A stretch of DNA of 64,000 bases from Siniperca chuatsi (GCF_020085105.1 NC_058058.1:7122175-7186174), one strand, 5' to 3'. Counted from the stretch's first letter, positions 23,783-37,172 are shown. Numbers and translations: made by a program. The notes: generated by a model not told the origin, from the sequence alone.

Positions 23783-26700
23783 ATGGCCGGAGTAAGCGGC
23801 ACCATGGCCGGTAGCTGGTGGAGCAGTGCAGCGGTGACCCACGGGCTGATTGCTCTGTTCGCCATGGGCTCCTGGATTTCCGTCAACAGTCTGTGGGTCG
23901 AGCTCCCGGTGGTTGTCAATGTGCTGCCCGAAGGTCAGTGGTCCAACTTCTGGACATAAGATATGTTCACCGTATCTGGCTTTTTTCTTTTTAAACACAG
24001 TCACCCCATTTGGATCCCTTTGCTTTATTATTCAAGCTTTGGTGGCTTCAGTGGGACTTAAACCCAAAACCTGGCGATGTTAGCTTGTGCTAAATGATCC
24101 TTAGCTAGATACATATTTAACTTGCAGGTGTGCTATTGTGATGGTTTCTCAATTCAGAAGTACGAAATATTAATTCGTAGTTGCAGGTATTTTATTAAAA
24201 TTTTGTGATACTTTATGTTTCTACTTAACTACATTTCAGAGGGAAGCATTGTACTTATTACTCCACTACATTTATTTGACATCTGTAGTTACTGGTTACT
24301 TTACAGATTCAGGTTTTACATACAAAGCATGTGGTCAGTTTTAAACTATGATGTATTGTTATAGATTAAACTACCCAACAGTGTATATACATACATAACA
24401 TACATATATTATAGTTAAATGTAAATGCACCTCCACCAGCTACCAAAGGAAAATGCTTATACACTAATCAATTCATAATAATAATAATAATTCAGTAATG
24501 TATTTTATAACATTCTGTTGCATAATGAGTACTTTTACTTTTGATACTTATAATTCATTTAGCTGTTAATATTTTTACTTACTATACTTTTTCATGCAGC
24601 ACTTGTTCTTGCAATAGAGTATTTTACCCTGTCCTGTAAAGTAATATATTAAATAAATGTTGTGAACTCCAGCACACTGTTGGCGCTAAAGTTGTGGAGT
24701 TTCAGTCAACAGCATCAGACCTGTAGCAAACACTGTCTCTATTGGTAGCTACTGTAGCTAGAAGCTCCTCAGCTTGTAATGAGCAAGTGTCAGTTTTAGC
24801 AAAAACTTTAATTCACTTGAATTAATTAATCATTCTTAATTGGTTAATCCATTTTATGGGCGTTCATTAAATTCATTCTTTAGGAACTATTGTTGTATAC
24901 TACTGGGAAAAAAATGATGTGATAATAAATTATTCTAGTGGTTTTCCATCATACTTTCATATTTTGGCCAGTATGATCATAAAACAGGTAATACATCTAT
25001 GTGGTATTAAAAAGGTCTCATCAGTTTAACTTGGTGAACCCTGCTGACACCCTGTAAGACAATTATCCTGTCAATAACTGATAAAATACTAAAATGAACC
25101 AAGCAATGTATCTCAAGATCAGTAGAATACTGTGGAAGCCTGAAAATAAGTAATTTTTTATTTACCAGAGAAGTTCAAGTTTGTAAGTATTGCTGAAAGC
25201 AAATCAACCCCAAACATTCACTTTTTTTTTATTTTAAGAATAAGAAAAAAATATAATGAATATTGTGTTTTTTATCTGTAAACATAGTAAACATATAAAG
25301 AAAGATAAAGCAAGTACTGCAGGTCAAGAATCATAAATATAAAATATATATACAATAAGCTATTAAAGAATATTAAAAAATATAAGAAAATAATCAAGAA
25401 TATGTACAATATGACTGTTATTTCAATGACAGTTTGTGCAATGTGCAAAATATTTATATGGGAATGTGCAAATGTTTATAGTATGAGTTTACTGTACCAT
25501 AAGGGGGGGTTGGGTGGGTATGAGAGTCAGTGTCAGTAGGGGTCCCGGGCTGTTTTTGTGGCGTAAGGTTTTGGTCCTGATGGGCCGCAGCCTCCTGCCG
25601 CAGGGAAGTGTCTGAAACAGTTTGCGTCTAGGGTTGAAGGGGTCAGCCTGTACCGCTATACCTCATTACCATAACTGACTGTCTTTTCTTGTTTTAGGGT
25701 GGAACCTGCCTGCCTACATCTCAGTGCTGATAGCGTTTGGGAACCTTGGTCCAATAGCAGTGACCATCACACACCACTGTGCTCCAGGACGTTTAAACGA
25801 ACGCCTCGTCATCCACTGCATCCAGGTGCTGGCAGTGGTAGTGTCCGCTCTTCTGGCTGTCTTCTGGTCACACATTGTCACAATAGCTGGAGAAAAAAGG
25901 TCACTGCTGTTCCTGCTCTTCACCTTTGTGTTGTCTTTGGTTTGCTGTACATCCAACGTCACCTTCCTGCCTTTTATGTTTCGTTACCCCCCTCAGTATA
26001 TTCGTACTTTCTTCATTGGTCAGGGCTTCAGCGCTTTGTTCCCTTGTATTGTGGCTTTAGGGCAAGGCGTTGGCAAGCTGGAGTGTAAAACTGTCAATGG
26101 CACAGTGCAGCCAGAGTATTTAAAAGAGAACTTTCCTGCACAGAACTTCTTCTGGTTCTTGTGTATCATGCTGTCAGTCTCAGCTCTGAGTTTCTGGGCT
26201 TTAACACGAAGACAGACAGGGTCACAGGAAGATGCACCGCCACAGGAGTCTGTCAATGCGGCAGCAACAAAAAACGGAGAGGAAACACACCCGCTACACA
26301 ACGGCGGGACACCGGTATCTGAGGAGCAGGTGCAGGTGGAGGAGCAGTCACCTGCTCAGACATTTTGGAAACAGCGGAACATCTACCTGCTGTCACTGCT
26401 TGCCGTCTCCAACGCCCTCACCAACGGGGTCCTGCCGTCTGTGCAGAGTTTCTCCTGTTTGCCCTATGGCACCATGACCTTTCACCTCTCTGTGGTCCTT
26501 GGAAACATAGCAAACCCCCTGGCCTGCTTTCTAGCTATGTTTGTTATCCTGAGGTGAGAAAATATAAGAGTGATTGAACACACACATTATTTTGTACTTT
26601 TTTTGAGCCCAACAACTTTTTAAATATGAAATTATGTTATTTTTACATTTGATAGTTGTGACCATTCTTTCTTGTAAAAACTTTGGTTACAGTCTTGTGA

Positions 26701-27601
26701 TTGGCCCCATTGTTGTCTTCCAGGTCCTCCAGTGGTCTGGGCTTCTTGTCTTTAGCAGGGGGAGTATTTGCTGCATATCTCATGGCGTTAGCGGCACTCA
26801 GCCCCTGTCCTCCACTCCTGGGAAACCCTGCTGGTGTGGCTTTAGTGGTGAGTGGTGGTACATATTTCTAGAGCTGGGTATCGTTTCAAATGTATCAATA
26901 CAGTACCTGGGTTTTAGTCCTGATACCAAAGAAACACTTTTTTCAATGCATCACTTTGAGAATAATTTTTTTCAGTTAATAAAAGTCAAAGTTATTAAAT
27001 CATGTCAACACAAGCAGCCTTGTCAGAACTTTGCCCAAATAAAATAGTCTTTCCTACTCTTTGTGACACATTTTAGTCTGTATGAAAACTAATTTCTGCT
27101 CAGTGCTCTTCTCACTGGTTTGAAGTGGGCGAGCTCAGTTGGAAAAACGTGGTATCACACATTTCCTTGCACACGTCAGGATTTATCAATATTAAAATCA
27201 AAAAGTGATGCCAGTTGTGGGGTTGTTTGCTTATGTTGCCAGGACTCTGGTTTTGATAGCCTGCTTTACACATTTCTTATATCAGATCTCTAAAACAACA
27301 AAGCTTAAGCCTCATCTTTTTTTTCTCCCTGTTCTCCATGTCCACCACTGATTTACTACTACTAAAAGCAACTCGCTTGTGCCCCCTACAGGTCATTTCC
27401 TGGATTATTTTCACCGGCCTCTTCTCCTACCTGAAGGTGGTGATTGGGACTTTGCTTCACGAGGCAGGTCACGCTGCCCTGCTGTGGTGCGGCATCTCTA
27501 TCCAGGCCGGCTCCCTCATCGGAGCCCTCACCATGTTCCCTCTGGTCAACATCTACCAGGTGTTTGCCTGGGCTAAAGAATGTGTGGATAACTGCAGTTA
27601 G
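23783..27601 (+). CDS. slc52a2: Riboflavin transporter, SLC52A2-like (four coding exons, 446 residues)
   Basis: Exons 23783-23933, 25698-26553, 26724-26847 and 27392-27601, all GT-AG, phases 1, 2 and 0. A second in-frame ATG lies at 23804. Several hydrophobic helices are evident, including [38 protein letters not shown] and [18 protein letters not shown] hydrophilic central loop (about residues 215-260) separates two groups of helices. The motifs [20 protein letters not shown] and [13 protein letters not shown] are typical of the riboflavin transporter family. Length and the C-terminus (CVDNC) resemble mammalian SLC52A2 (445 residues), and the position beside fbxl6 matches human SLC52A2. Family knowledge: a plasma-membrane riboflavin importer that supplies FMN and FAD. 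It lies about 4.8 kb upstream of its paralogue in the same direction. A short 5' UTR is likely, because the ATG follows GC-rich sequence at 23690. Confidence 0.88.
25330..25660. repeat. Dispersed repeat tail in slc52a2 intron 1
   Basis: TGTGCAATGTGCAAA words, then a GC-rich tail with CTGATGGGCCGCAGCCTCCT and AAACAGTTTGCGTCTAGGG. I recall this as a frequent teleost repeat tail, possibly related to the repeat at 22905. It ends shortly before the exon at 25698. The rest of the intron (23934-25329) is AT-rich with nothing I can identify. Confidence 0.45.
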
Positions 27602-29200
27602 CAGGATTGAGATATGTAATTAGTAGTTTTTCTGAATTCTGTTTTTATGGACACGGTTCCCATTCATTCTTCATGGGAAATTACTGTTTTTAACGCTGTG
27701 TTTGGGTTCCTGTTCCTGAGGGGAAGCACCAGATCTGTCTTGGCCTCATCTTTCTTGGGGATCATACCACCAATGAGGCATCCCCTCCTGATTCAGAGGC
27801 CTCTGAGCCTGTGAAAGTAAAAACATTCCCAGATAATGGGAGCATTGTGTTGTTGCACATTGGCCAAGGGGATGTAAAATACGTATGATGCAGTAATACC
27901 ACAAGCGCTTTGTGTGGTATTTTATAATGAATCTCTGTAGTTGAAGTTGTTTACTGTAGCAAAAACAGCTGCTGATGGATTTTTTTCCCCACTACAACAG
28001 ATCATGTGAAAAGTTGTTTACTCAGGGACACAATCATTAATTTATTAATCCACATTTGTTGCTCCTGAATCTAATTCATGAGAATTATTCACGCTGTTAG
28101 TTGCAAACTACAGTCCATCCAAACAGAAAGGCGAGGAGTGTTTTTAAAAAAAAAAAAAAATGTATTTCACTATTGTATGCGGATGACTTGGCTTTTTTTT
28201 TATACCTTGTCATTCATTTAGTTTAAAGTCATTTTAATCTTCTCAGGCTCATTTTCCGTACTCCTTTCCACTTTCAAGTAAACTGATGTCCTCACAGCAG
28301 TTTTAAAAATGAATGTGAAGAGAGCCTAATGTTCAATCAGAATTACAATATTATTATTATCATCACACTACTATTTTCAAATGTTTGCCTACCTCTTCGC
28401 TTTGATCCCATGTAAGCATACAATATGATTATTTACAGTTTCATCAGTCAAGATATACAATTCAGTTGTGCTGAAGTCAGTATTATGAAAACTGTATAAT
28501 TTGTAATGCAGCTTTGCAACTTTAAACAGTTCATAGATGCAGTGACATTCCTTGATTTCATGCCAAAATTATTTCTCTGTGCCTGAAAAATGTTGAGCTT
28601 GACAAAACACGGCTTTCACAAATTTCAGTTTCCTTCAGATTTTACTTTCTCATAATGTTTTATACCAACATTTTATGTAATTTACTAGTCATTTTGGATT
28701 TTATTGATTCCAAATATACACTAATGTTATGTTACCTTAAGGGAACAATGTCTGGCCTTGATGAGTAGTAAAGTAATAAGTGAACAGTTTTGGTAAACAA
28801 GGGATTGTGTCATCTCAGTCTTTATAATAATGTATATCTTTGATGTGCACTAATACCTTGTAAGGTCCTTTTATTAAGCTATTATGCTGCTACAGTACAT
28901 CAAATGTAATAATTTAATTTAAGTCATGAGAAGTTTACAGAGGAAGAATATCTGTTATCATTGCCTTAACTTTATATTGGTAATCCTGCTTTTTTTCTTT
29001 ATCAATCTGTTAAATTCAGTGCTGATTTTAAATGGACTGATTACTGTTTAAAGTGAAGTAAGTGATTGAAGGTGCCTTTGCTTTTTTCATGACTGTGGAC
29101 TTGATAGTCATGTGTACAACATCATGTGAAATCAAATAGCTGATAAGTGTATTTATGAAAAGACTGGTAAACAATAAAGATTTGTTGAAAAGGTGCTGAA
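27602..29200 (+). other. 3' UTR of the slc52a2-like gene
   Basis: Non-coding sequence after the stop codon, with an AATAAA at 29173-29178 as the likely polyadenylation signal. This would make a 3' UTR of about 1.6 kb. No other signal is visible. Confidence 0.5.
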
Positions 29201-29805
29201 GCTTTTTGGTCGTAACACAGTAGTGTTGGGGATATTTTGGCTGTTCCCTGTATGATTTGTGAAACCAACATGATAAACATTGATATCAGCTCTTATCCAT
29301 CCAGTATGAAGGTACAATGAACTCTGAACTACAACAACAATAGATATTACTTAATCAGATAATAGAAAAAAAATAACATGGATGAATTATATATTGCAGT
29401 ATTATATGTTTACTTCTAGATGGTATTAAACTTTGATGACTGACTTGCTTTATTGGCTGACTTTATTGATGTAGGTAACTGTATTTAGGATATATAAGAA
29501 TATTTTTGCATCATGAGTTGAATTCAGTGACCAGCATTTTGCACCACAAGCAGCAAAAACAATATCTGAAGAAGATTTTATAAAGTCACGACATTCATTC
29601 TAATGTGTAGGTGAGTTTTGGGTTTTCTAAGTTCACTTGATATCAAATGAAAAATTATCTCTAATGAAAATTACTGATCTGCTGAAGAATATTGGACTAG
29701 TGTCCATTTATTAATTTGGAGGATAAATAAGTATTGAAACATATATATTAAAATAAAAGACTGATGTGCTAAACGCTGACATTGCTAGTTACGTTCCAAA
29801 ATGTG

Positions 29806-29934
29806 ATATTAAAGGGATAGTCCCAGCATTTTGGAAAATACGCTTCACTTTCTTGCCAAGAGTTAGATGAGAAGATCGATACCATTCTCGCGAATCAGTG
29901 TATTTCCCATTTTGTTTAACTATTCCTTTAATAT
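29806..29934. mobile_element. Short palindromic-ended MITE (129 bp)
   Basis: It begins ATATTAAAGGGATAGT and ends AACTATTCCTTTAATAT, so the ends are inverted repeats. Inside lies a CTTTCTTGCCAAGAGTTAGA block shared with the copies near 49795 and 56131. Confidence 0.7.
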
Positions 29935-31744
29935 TTGAAAAATGAGCCTCACGTGATCTATTGAATTCAAACACATTGGCTTTTGATAATTTGGATTTTT
30001 GTCAAATAATCACATAATGTTATATTTTTCCTTATTTTTCTAAAAAAAAAAAAGTGCATGGGGATTTGTAATACCTTGTCTGCATGACAACAACTAATGA
30101 AATGTGTAGTTATGTAAGTGAACGGTGTAAACACTTCATTTTCACCTCTGCTCCCATAATCCCCTTCAGCAGAATTAATGAATTCTGTAGATTCTTGAAT
30201 GCCTCTCACTCATTTTGAAGAAATTGCTTAGGGGTAAAGAAATAGGGGTGATGGGGCTGTAAATCACAACATGTGATGTTTATTTGATAATTCTGACAGT
30301 GAAGGTTTTTAAGGTTGAGACAATGATCAGTTAACCAAACATGTGTCATGGTTGGCTACGTGCTCTCACACCCCTTGCCCCAAGGAGGGTTTAACGACGC
30401 ACAGACACAGTTTACTTCACAGGACTCCTGCTCCTTTCTCTCTGCAGACAACTCCCAAATTCTCCACCAAACAGCATGTGAGTATCTGCAGGGACGCATA
30501 CTGTCATCCATTTGTTTTTAATACTTTCATGGCTTGAAATTTGTGTTCAACAGGGAAAAATGTCGACTGATGGCTCAGTTATTTTTCATGTATTATGCGC
30601 AGAGCTGTTTATCTAAATATGTTGATGATTTAAACAGTTTTATTTGATGACTAATGTTCTAAGGTTCATAAGCTCAATATCCACATTTAGTGAGTTTAAC
30701 TATAACTAACTTTTGGAGATTATTTTAAATTATGACTGTGGTCTCAGACACCCTGATTCTTATTTTTTAGTTAACACTGTGCTTTGAGGACTATCTTCTA
30801 ACACTTTGCAATATCAGGTAATTATTTTCTATTTTTTTCATTGATTCAAGACTCCACTGCATGCACTACATTTCTTTTTAAAATAAACAATGCACTGGTC
30901 AGATGTTTTCCTAGGTTATGTAATAGTTACCAGTGCAGTAGGTGGTCATGTTTCCTTTGCTGTATGCTTGGTGTTTTAAGCAGGTTTAACCCACACCCTG
31001 CCTGTGATCAAATGAAATCTGGTTCTTTGCATGTAACATTTTTAGCATGTAACATGTTTCAGCTCACGTGACTCTGCACAAAATAAAACAATTTCACAGC
31101 TAGCAGACCAGGAAAAGACAAGACTTCAGGAAAATAGTAAACATTAACCAAATGTAGGAATAAGTCATGTTCTGCACCTTTAGCACACGTTGGCAGAGGG
31201 ATGCTTCCTCATGGTAACACATTAATCTGTGATGTTGAGTTTACTGTAGACATTTTGTGTAGTAAAGCTTTTGTTGACTTGTCTTATTGTTTTGTGCATT
31301 TTAATTATTTCCCATTATTTGCTGCTGCTCTGAATAGAGACAGACACCAAGAGTACTTCAGTAGTAGTTCAGGGAACAAGCTCGCTTTGCTTCACGAGGG
31401 GGTTACAAGGATTTTCACAGGTAAATGTGTGATTATAGTTTTGGGGCAAGTTTTTTTTTAGCAATTTGAGGTCCACAAAATAATAAACTGAGCCCAGTTG
31501 TTCTAGAAATAGCAACAACCTAGCTCCTAAGCTCAATAAATTTCACTCAAACAATATGCATGGATAGATAAATAATAATGTTAATCGTGTTTTTGGGTGA
31601 ACTGTCCCTTTACAGATAGCATTATGTTTAGCAGGTATAATGTTTACGATGTTCACCATCTTAGTTTAGCTTGTTAGAACGCTAACATGTGCTAATAAGC
31701 AGTAAACACAAAGTACAGCTGAGGCAGCTGAGGTTTTGCAGGTA

Positions 31745-32205
31745 TTTGGTCATAAACCAAAATATAATGGACAAATATTGGACAAATGAAAAATCTGACC
31801 CAATGATGGTGCTAAATTAAAAGTAAAGTGAACACCAAAGTCATCTGCATTTATTATCTGGTGAAAAGGACTGTATCAAATTTCATGGAAATCCATCCAA
31901 TGTCAAAACCACAAAAGTCAACCTTGTGGTGGCACGAGATGAAAAGTCAGCAAGTCACCAAAGTCATTAGGAAACATTGTCTGGGAACCATGAATGTTTG
32001 TACAATTGTTTTTGCCAATTCATCCAGTAGATGTTTTGATATTTCACTGGATACATGAAAATTTTGACCTGCTGGTGGCACTAGAGGAAAAGTTTAATAA
32101 TCAAAGTAATGAGGATTCATCCTCTGATAACCATGGATATCTGTCCCAATTTTCATGGCAATCCATCCAATAGTTGAAATATTTCAGTCTGGACGAAAGT
32201 GCTGG
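31745..32205. repeat. Dispersed repeat with about three internal subrepeats
   Basis: Variants of TTTCATGGAAATCCATCCAA followed by a TTGA(A/G)ATATTTCA-type segment, then GGTGGCACTAGAGGAAAAG and CAAAGTCAT, recur about every 120-130 bp. The copies are diverged. No reading frame is conserved across them. Confidence 0.6.
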
Positions 32206-32380
32206 ACTCTAGCGTGCTAGCATGGCTAAACTGATAACAGTTTCAGATTCGATGTCCAAATTTTCAAATTCAGAAGTGACTTAAGGGTCAGAGTTCATTT
32301 GATAAACAAGTCTGGAATTTAACCTGTGTTATGAAATTTACAGACCTTTTTATCTATTTCTAGAAAAACACACCTCCAAC

Positions 32381-34862
32381 ATGTCCCTTCTCACCCACCT
32401 GTTGGCGTGTCTGTTTGGGATGGGCTCCTGGGTCTCCATCAACGGCCTGTGGGTGGAGCTGCCCCTCATTGTCCCCCAGATCCCAGAGGGTTGGTACCTG
32501 CCCTCTTACCTCTCCGTCCTCATCCAGATGGCCAACGTTGGGCCTCTCTTCGTCACTCTGATGCATCGCTTCCGGCCTGGTGCCCTGAATGAGACGGCTG
32601 TCATATACGTGATCATCGGCCTGGGTACTGTGGCGAGCTTCTTGCTGGGTTTCTTCTGGAAGGAGACTGTTGTTGTAGCCGGTGTTCCTCGCAGTGTGGC
32701 CCTTCTCGTCTTAACTTTCTTCCTCTCTGCTGTTGACTGCACTTCCTCCGTCACCTTCCTGCCCTTCATGATGCGCCTCAAGCCCCAGTATCTGACCACC
32801 TACTATATTGGAGAGGGTGTGAGCGGCCTGCTGCCTGCTCTAGTGGCTTTGATCCAGGGTGTTGGGGTGGTACACTGCATTAACAGTACACAGTCACTAA
32901 ACCACACCCTGAACACCTCCAACAGTGCTTTGACCTTTGACCTCCGGGCTCAGTATCAGCCAGCCAACTTCTCAGTTGAGGTGTTTTTCTTCTTCCTCAG
33001 TGCCATGATGCTGGTGTGCCTGGTGGCGTTCCTGCTGCTGAACTACCACCCATCTGTGGCCAGGGAGCATCCAAACGGTCGATACACCAACGGGGTGAAA
33101 GACAAATCTCAGAAAAACAGGAAGTGGGCCGAGCAGAAGCCCATGATGGATCCATACAGATCTACAAACCAGAAGCCCAGAAGCAGCTTTGGCACTGGCT
33201 CTTACAGCTGGATGCAGGTGTTTTATATCTTTGTGATCCTGGCTTGGGCGAATTCTCTGACTAACGTGGTGCTTCCCTCGGTGCAGTCCTACTCATGCCT
33301 GCCATACGGGAACAACGCCTATCACTTATCAGCTACCATGGCTGCTGTGTCAAACCCTCTCGCCTGCTTCATCGCCATGTTCTTCCCTATAAGGTCAGTG
33401 TGCAATGATATGGTCTGCTCACAGTTCGGTACAAGACACAGTACAGGGCTCACAGTTTGATACACTTTATTAACAAAGTTAGTAAATTTTATTTTTATAG
33501 CCCAAAATCACAAGCTTGAAGCTTTACAATCTGGACGGCCTGTAACAACCTCTATCCTCGAAAAAAAAGGAAGAGACCTCAGGAAGAGCAAGAAAGTTAA
33601 TACAAAAATAAAGTGTGGACAAAGTCTCTTTAAGTTTCAATATTCTTACTTTTAGTGTTTTTTCTGGAAAAATGGAAAATTGATTCTATTTAATGAAAGA
33701 AATGTATCTTGTTTAAAGATACTGACAGTAAAAATAAGTCAAATCCCTTGTATGTGAATACATTCTGCAGAACAAATGATGTTGGTCTGTATCTACATAA
33801 ACCTAAATTAAGAATTAAATTGTCCACATGCTCATTAAGATAAAGTGAAAACTGGCAGAGCTTGGTTGGAGTATCATTCACTGAACACCACAGTAGACGA
33901 AACAACTATTCTTATTATCGATTAACCTGCCTTATTTTCTCAATTAATCGATTAATAAATTTGTCCAGTTTCCGAGAGCCCAAGGTTACATTTTCAAATT
34001 GACTCTACACATCAATTTGCCACAAACCTCAATTTTTATACATCTTTACAGATGCTGCTTTTAAATTTCTATAAACCTGTTTTCAGGCATCAGTTTAGAT
34101 CTCTGACAGTTCACAGTGCTAATGGATGACATTTAAATGTGCTTCCTGGCACAAAAGAGTCATAACTGCTCACATTTTGTTATATTTCAATCAAATTTTC
34201 AGCTCCACAATGAATTCTGTGTCATATTTGTATTGTGATATATTGTGCCACAATATATTGTCACACCTCTCGTTGTGTGTGATGCATTTTTTGTTTTAAT
34301 CTTTAAATGCAAACATTAATATATCCTGGCTCCCAAATCAAACCCTGAAATAGCCAATAATTTAAAAGTAATGTATACTTTCACAGATCTCTGCTGTTGA
34401 TGGGAGCTCTCACAGTGATAGGCAGTGGAGTCGGAGCTTATATAATGGGCATGGCAGTGCTGAGTCCATGTCCACTGCTGGTTAATGAAACTTCAGGTGG
34501 TGTCATCATTGTGAGTACACTGTTTAGCTTCATTTAGGCTTCAATAACCTCCATTAACTTCCGATTCACTTGTGTAATAATCAATGAATATTACTGAAAC
34601 ACTACATATAGGAATCCAGCAGGTTTCAAACTCACCTCCCTCTGCTCAACAGGTGCTGGTCTGGATCCTCTTTGTTCTCACTCTGTCCTATGTGAAGGTG
34701 ATCATCGGCGTGATCCTGCGTGACGAGGGCCACAGCGCTCTTGTGTGGTGTGGAGCTGTAGTGCAGTTGGGTTCTCTGCTAGGAGCTGTGAGCATGTTTC
34801 CAGTGGTCAGTGTGTACAGCTACTTTTCATCAGGGGACCCATGCAACACAAAATGTCCCTAA
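32381..34862 (+). CDS. slc52a3: Riboflavin transporter, SLC52A3-like (three coding exons, 448 residues)
   Basis: Exons 32381-33393, 34387-34510 and 34653-34862, joined by GT-AG introns at phases 2 and 0. These match the last two introns of the slc52a2-like gene upstream, and the final two exons have the same lengths (124 and 210 nt). The first intron of that gene is absent here. Many helices are visible, starting at [20 protein letters not shown], with the family motifs SSVTFLPFM and [13 protein letters not shown]. An Asn-rich loop near residues 168-185 contains several N-glycosylation sequons (NST, NHT, NTS). The C-terminus ([13 protein letters not shown]) is closer to SLC52A3 than to SLC52A2 as I remember them. 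Family knowledge: SLC52A3 is the main intestinal riboflavin importer in mammals. Member 2 versus member 3 should be settled by a tree. Confidence 0.85.
33475..33600. repeat. Fragment of a common fish interspersed repeat
   Basis: Contains AATTTTATTTTTATAGCCCA, AATCACAAGC and a GCTTTACAATCTG block followed by AGGAAGAG. This is the layout of a frequent teleost repeat that I cannot classify further. It lies in the intron after the first slc52a3 coding exon. Confidence 0.45.
33905..33990. repeat. Fragment of the hAT-like MITE family
   Basis: TTATTATCGATTAACCTGCC, then TTTTCTCAATTAATCGATTA and CCGAGAGCCCAAGGT, matches the left part of the copy at 12278. The termini are missing. Confidence 0.5.
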
Positions 34863-35975
34863 ATGAAGACGCCACGCAGAAGAGACTGGAGGCAGATATA
34901 GAAAAGGCTCGACAGGTTTCACATCTTTGTTGAACCAAGATGTTCAATGGAGGAAGCCTATTAACCTCTTAAGACCCACCCTTTCTTTGGTATTTTGGCC
35001 AAATGGAAAACCCACCGTTTTAAGAGGTTAATTGTTATTTTTTGTTGGGATTTATTTACTTTGCAACATCTGAATCTGAATCTGTCATTTGAGAGCTCCC
35101 ACTTGTTACAATTAAAGTTAACCACAAAGATATAGGTGCATAAATACAACAGGCGAGCTCATTATAATGTAGCCTTACTGACCATGCTTCTTCAGACAGG
35201 GTGAAAACTTTTCAGATGCTGAAGTGGTGAATTTATGTTGTGTGATGAATGGTTGATAGATACAGTTCGGATTTCAAGAGGATTACATTTTGGGTCATAT
35301 AAATCTACCCTGACAACAGCATGTGTGGTGGTACTATATAGCCAGAGTGGCAATTATTAGGGATAAAACAACTAATTGCCTACTCTTTGCCTTTATGTTA
35401 TATCTTTTTTTAGATCATCATCACCACTGAACTGACAAATAAGCATGGTGAAAATTTGTGTAACTCCAAAAACTTAGAAGCATATTTGCGGTTTCAAACT
35501 TTAAGTTTACTTTACTTTAACATCAACACTTATTTGTGAGTCTTTCTTATTTGTCAAGTCTTAGGTTCAACCTGTTTATTTTTCTTAAAATGTGATGTAC
35601 CTTTCTATTTATATGTGACTGGACTAAAAGTTCATTGTATTGAGAGTAACAATATCTAGTACAGTTTGTAGAAAAATGTATTTACATAAGTTGTGTTGAA
35701 ACAAATGATTTGTAATATAATAATTCTGCAATCACATTATTATTTTTTTAAATTTACATGTGCTTTAACCATATTGTTTATTGTATGATTTGAAATTACA
35801 CTATAAAGATCCCAACTAAAGGAACATAATGCACCTGTTGTCTTTAAATGCTGACCTGACTGGACAATCAGTCAACAGAGGATCTTGAACATACATTTCA
35901 CAGATTTTTCAGAATGCAACATGGGCCACTTTTGTCTTTCTATAAGTAAATAAATAAATAAAGTTATCAAGTAAA
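34863..35975 (+). other. Likely 3' UTR of the slc52a3-like gene
   Basis: AT-rich sequence after the stop codon. It includes a small inverted pair near 34961-35030 (TTAACCTCTTAA and TTAAGAGGTTAA), which can form a hairpin. A cluster of overlapping AATAAA signals lies at about 35949-35963. Confidence 0.4.
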
Positions 35976-36084
35976 ATGTAATAATAAATAAATAACATTC
36001 TTGGGGGGATTACATAGCAAACACACATGCAAATATTCAAATGCCCCTACATACCTTTAGTCCCCCCACACGGGTGTTTTCACT

Positions 36085-36510
36085 TAATTTGCCTGTGGCC
36101 AAAAATATGTGGACACGTGGATTTTCCAACGACATTTAAGCGTTAAACATCTCACTCTAAAACCATGGGGTTAACATGTTGCTATAACAGCCTCTACTCT
36201 TCTAGTAAGACTTTCCACAGGATTTTGGAAACTGGCTGCAGGGATTTGCTCCCATTCAGCCACCAGAGCATTAGTGAGGTCCAACACTGATGTTGAGAGA
36301 TAAGGCCTGACTTATTCCAGTTCATTCTAAAGGTGTTTATGGGCCATGCTTTGTCACAGGGGCATCGTCATGTAGAAACAGGGAAGGGCCTTCACCAAAC
36401 TATTGTCTAAAAAAATCATTGAATGATGTAGCTGCATTTCCCTAAGTGTACCTAAAGGCCCTATAGCCCAAACCATAAAAAACAACCCCAGACAAAAGTT
36501 ACACGCAAAA
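36085..36510 (-). pseudogene. Decayed Tc1/mariner transposase fragment
   Basis: Conceptual minus-strand translation gives DLTNALVAEWEQIPA and NPVESLTRRVEAVIA, which correspond to the C-terminal part of fish Tc1-like transposases. Just upstream is a phrase matching the GEGPF..Q.D.AP region, with stops between. The plus-strand border carries GGCCAAAAATATGTGGACAC, the terminal phrase seen in many fish copies. There are several stops and a large internal deletion, so it is inactive. Confidence 0.7.
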
Positions 36511-37172
36511 GTATGGGATGTCTACATAGTAATGGCCATATGGTGTAAATTAAATTTGAGGACAAAGTCTGGTGTTGTGCCGACAGCTCAGCCTGAAACA
36601 ATCAAATTATATACTTTACTTTATATACTACTATACAATATACAAATAAAACATCATTTCCATATTTCCATCACCACAGGCATTCAGTACAGTGCAAAAG
36701 AAACACTCTTATCAACACAAATCTAATGTATATAATATTTCCACATGATGTTATCATATGATCATATAATGCATTATCATATTTTCCACACTCCGCATTA
36801 TAGGCTGAGCTGCTTTTGAGGCAGAAACCTGCAAAAAATAATTTGGTCATTAAGATGCCATGGCTCCTTACATTAAGCTTTAACACAACCAATGAGATTA
36901 CTTCTCCATCAAAGAATTATTGTTATGGCTAAACCTTCATTCTGTATTTCTTCGGGTAACTAAAGTTTGCTCCAAAGCCTAGATTACCAGATTTCTATCA
37001 GATGCTTGTTGTTTCTTAGCTATGAATATTTAAGAATACAGATGTGTTTTCTAATTCTAAAGGTTTGCATGCAGGTAAATCAGCTCAACTCAGAGTGATG
37101 GGAATGTTGTTAAGTATTGTCAGATTCGTTATTCATATTAGTAGAAGAAGAAAATCACCTGGCTTTCTTTTC

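Larger units (their letters stand above)
29201..32380. other. Intergenic and 5' region between the two riboflavin transporter genes
   Basis: Contains a short MITE (29806-29934) and an internally repeated element (31745-32205). Two places have splice-like borders that could mark non-coding 5' exons of the downstream gene. One is about 30448-30478 (CTCTCTGCAG| ... |GTGAGTA). The other is about 31339-31420 (... TTTTCACAG|GTAAATG). Neither can be confirmed by eye. The coding exon at 32381 is preceded by an acceptor (TATTTCTAG at 32363), so at least one upstream non-coding exon is expected. Confidence 0.4.
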
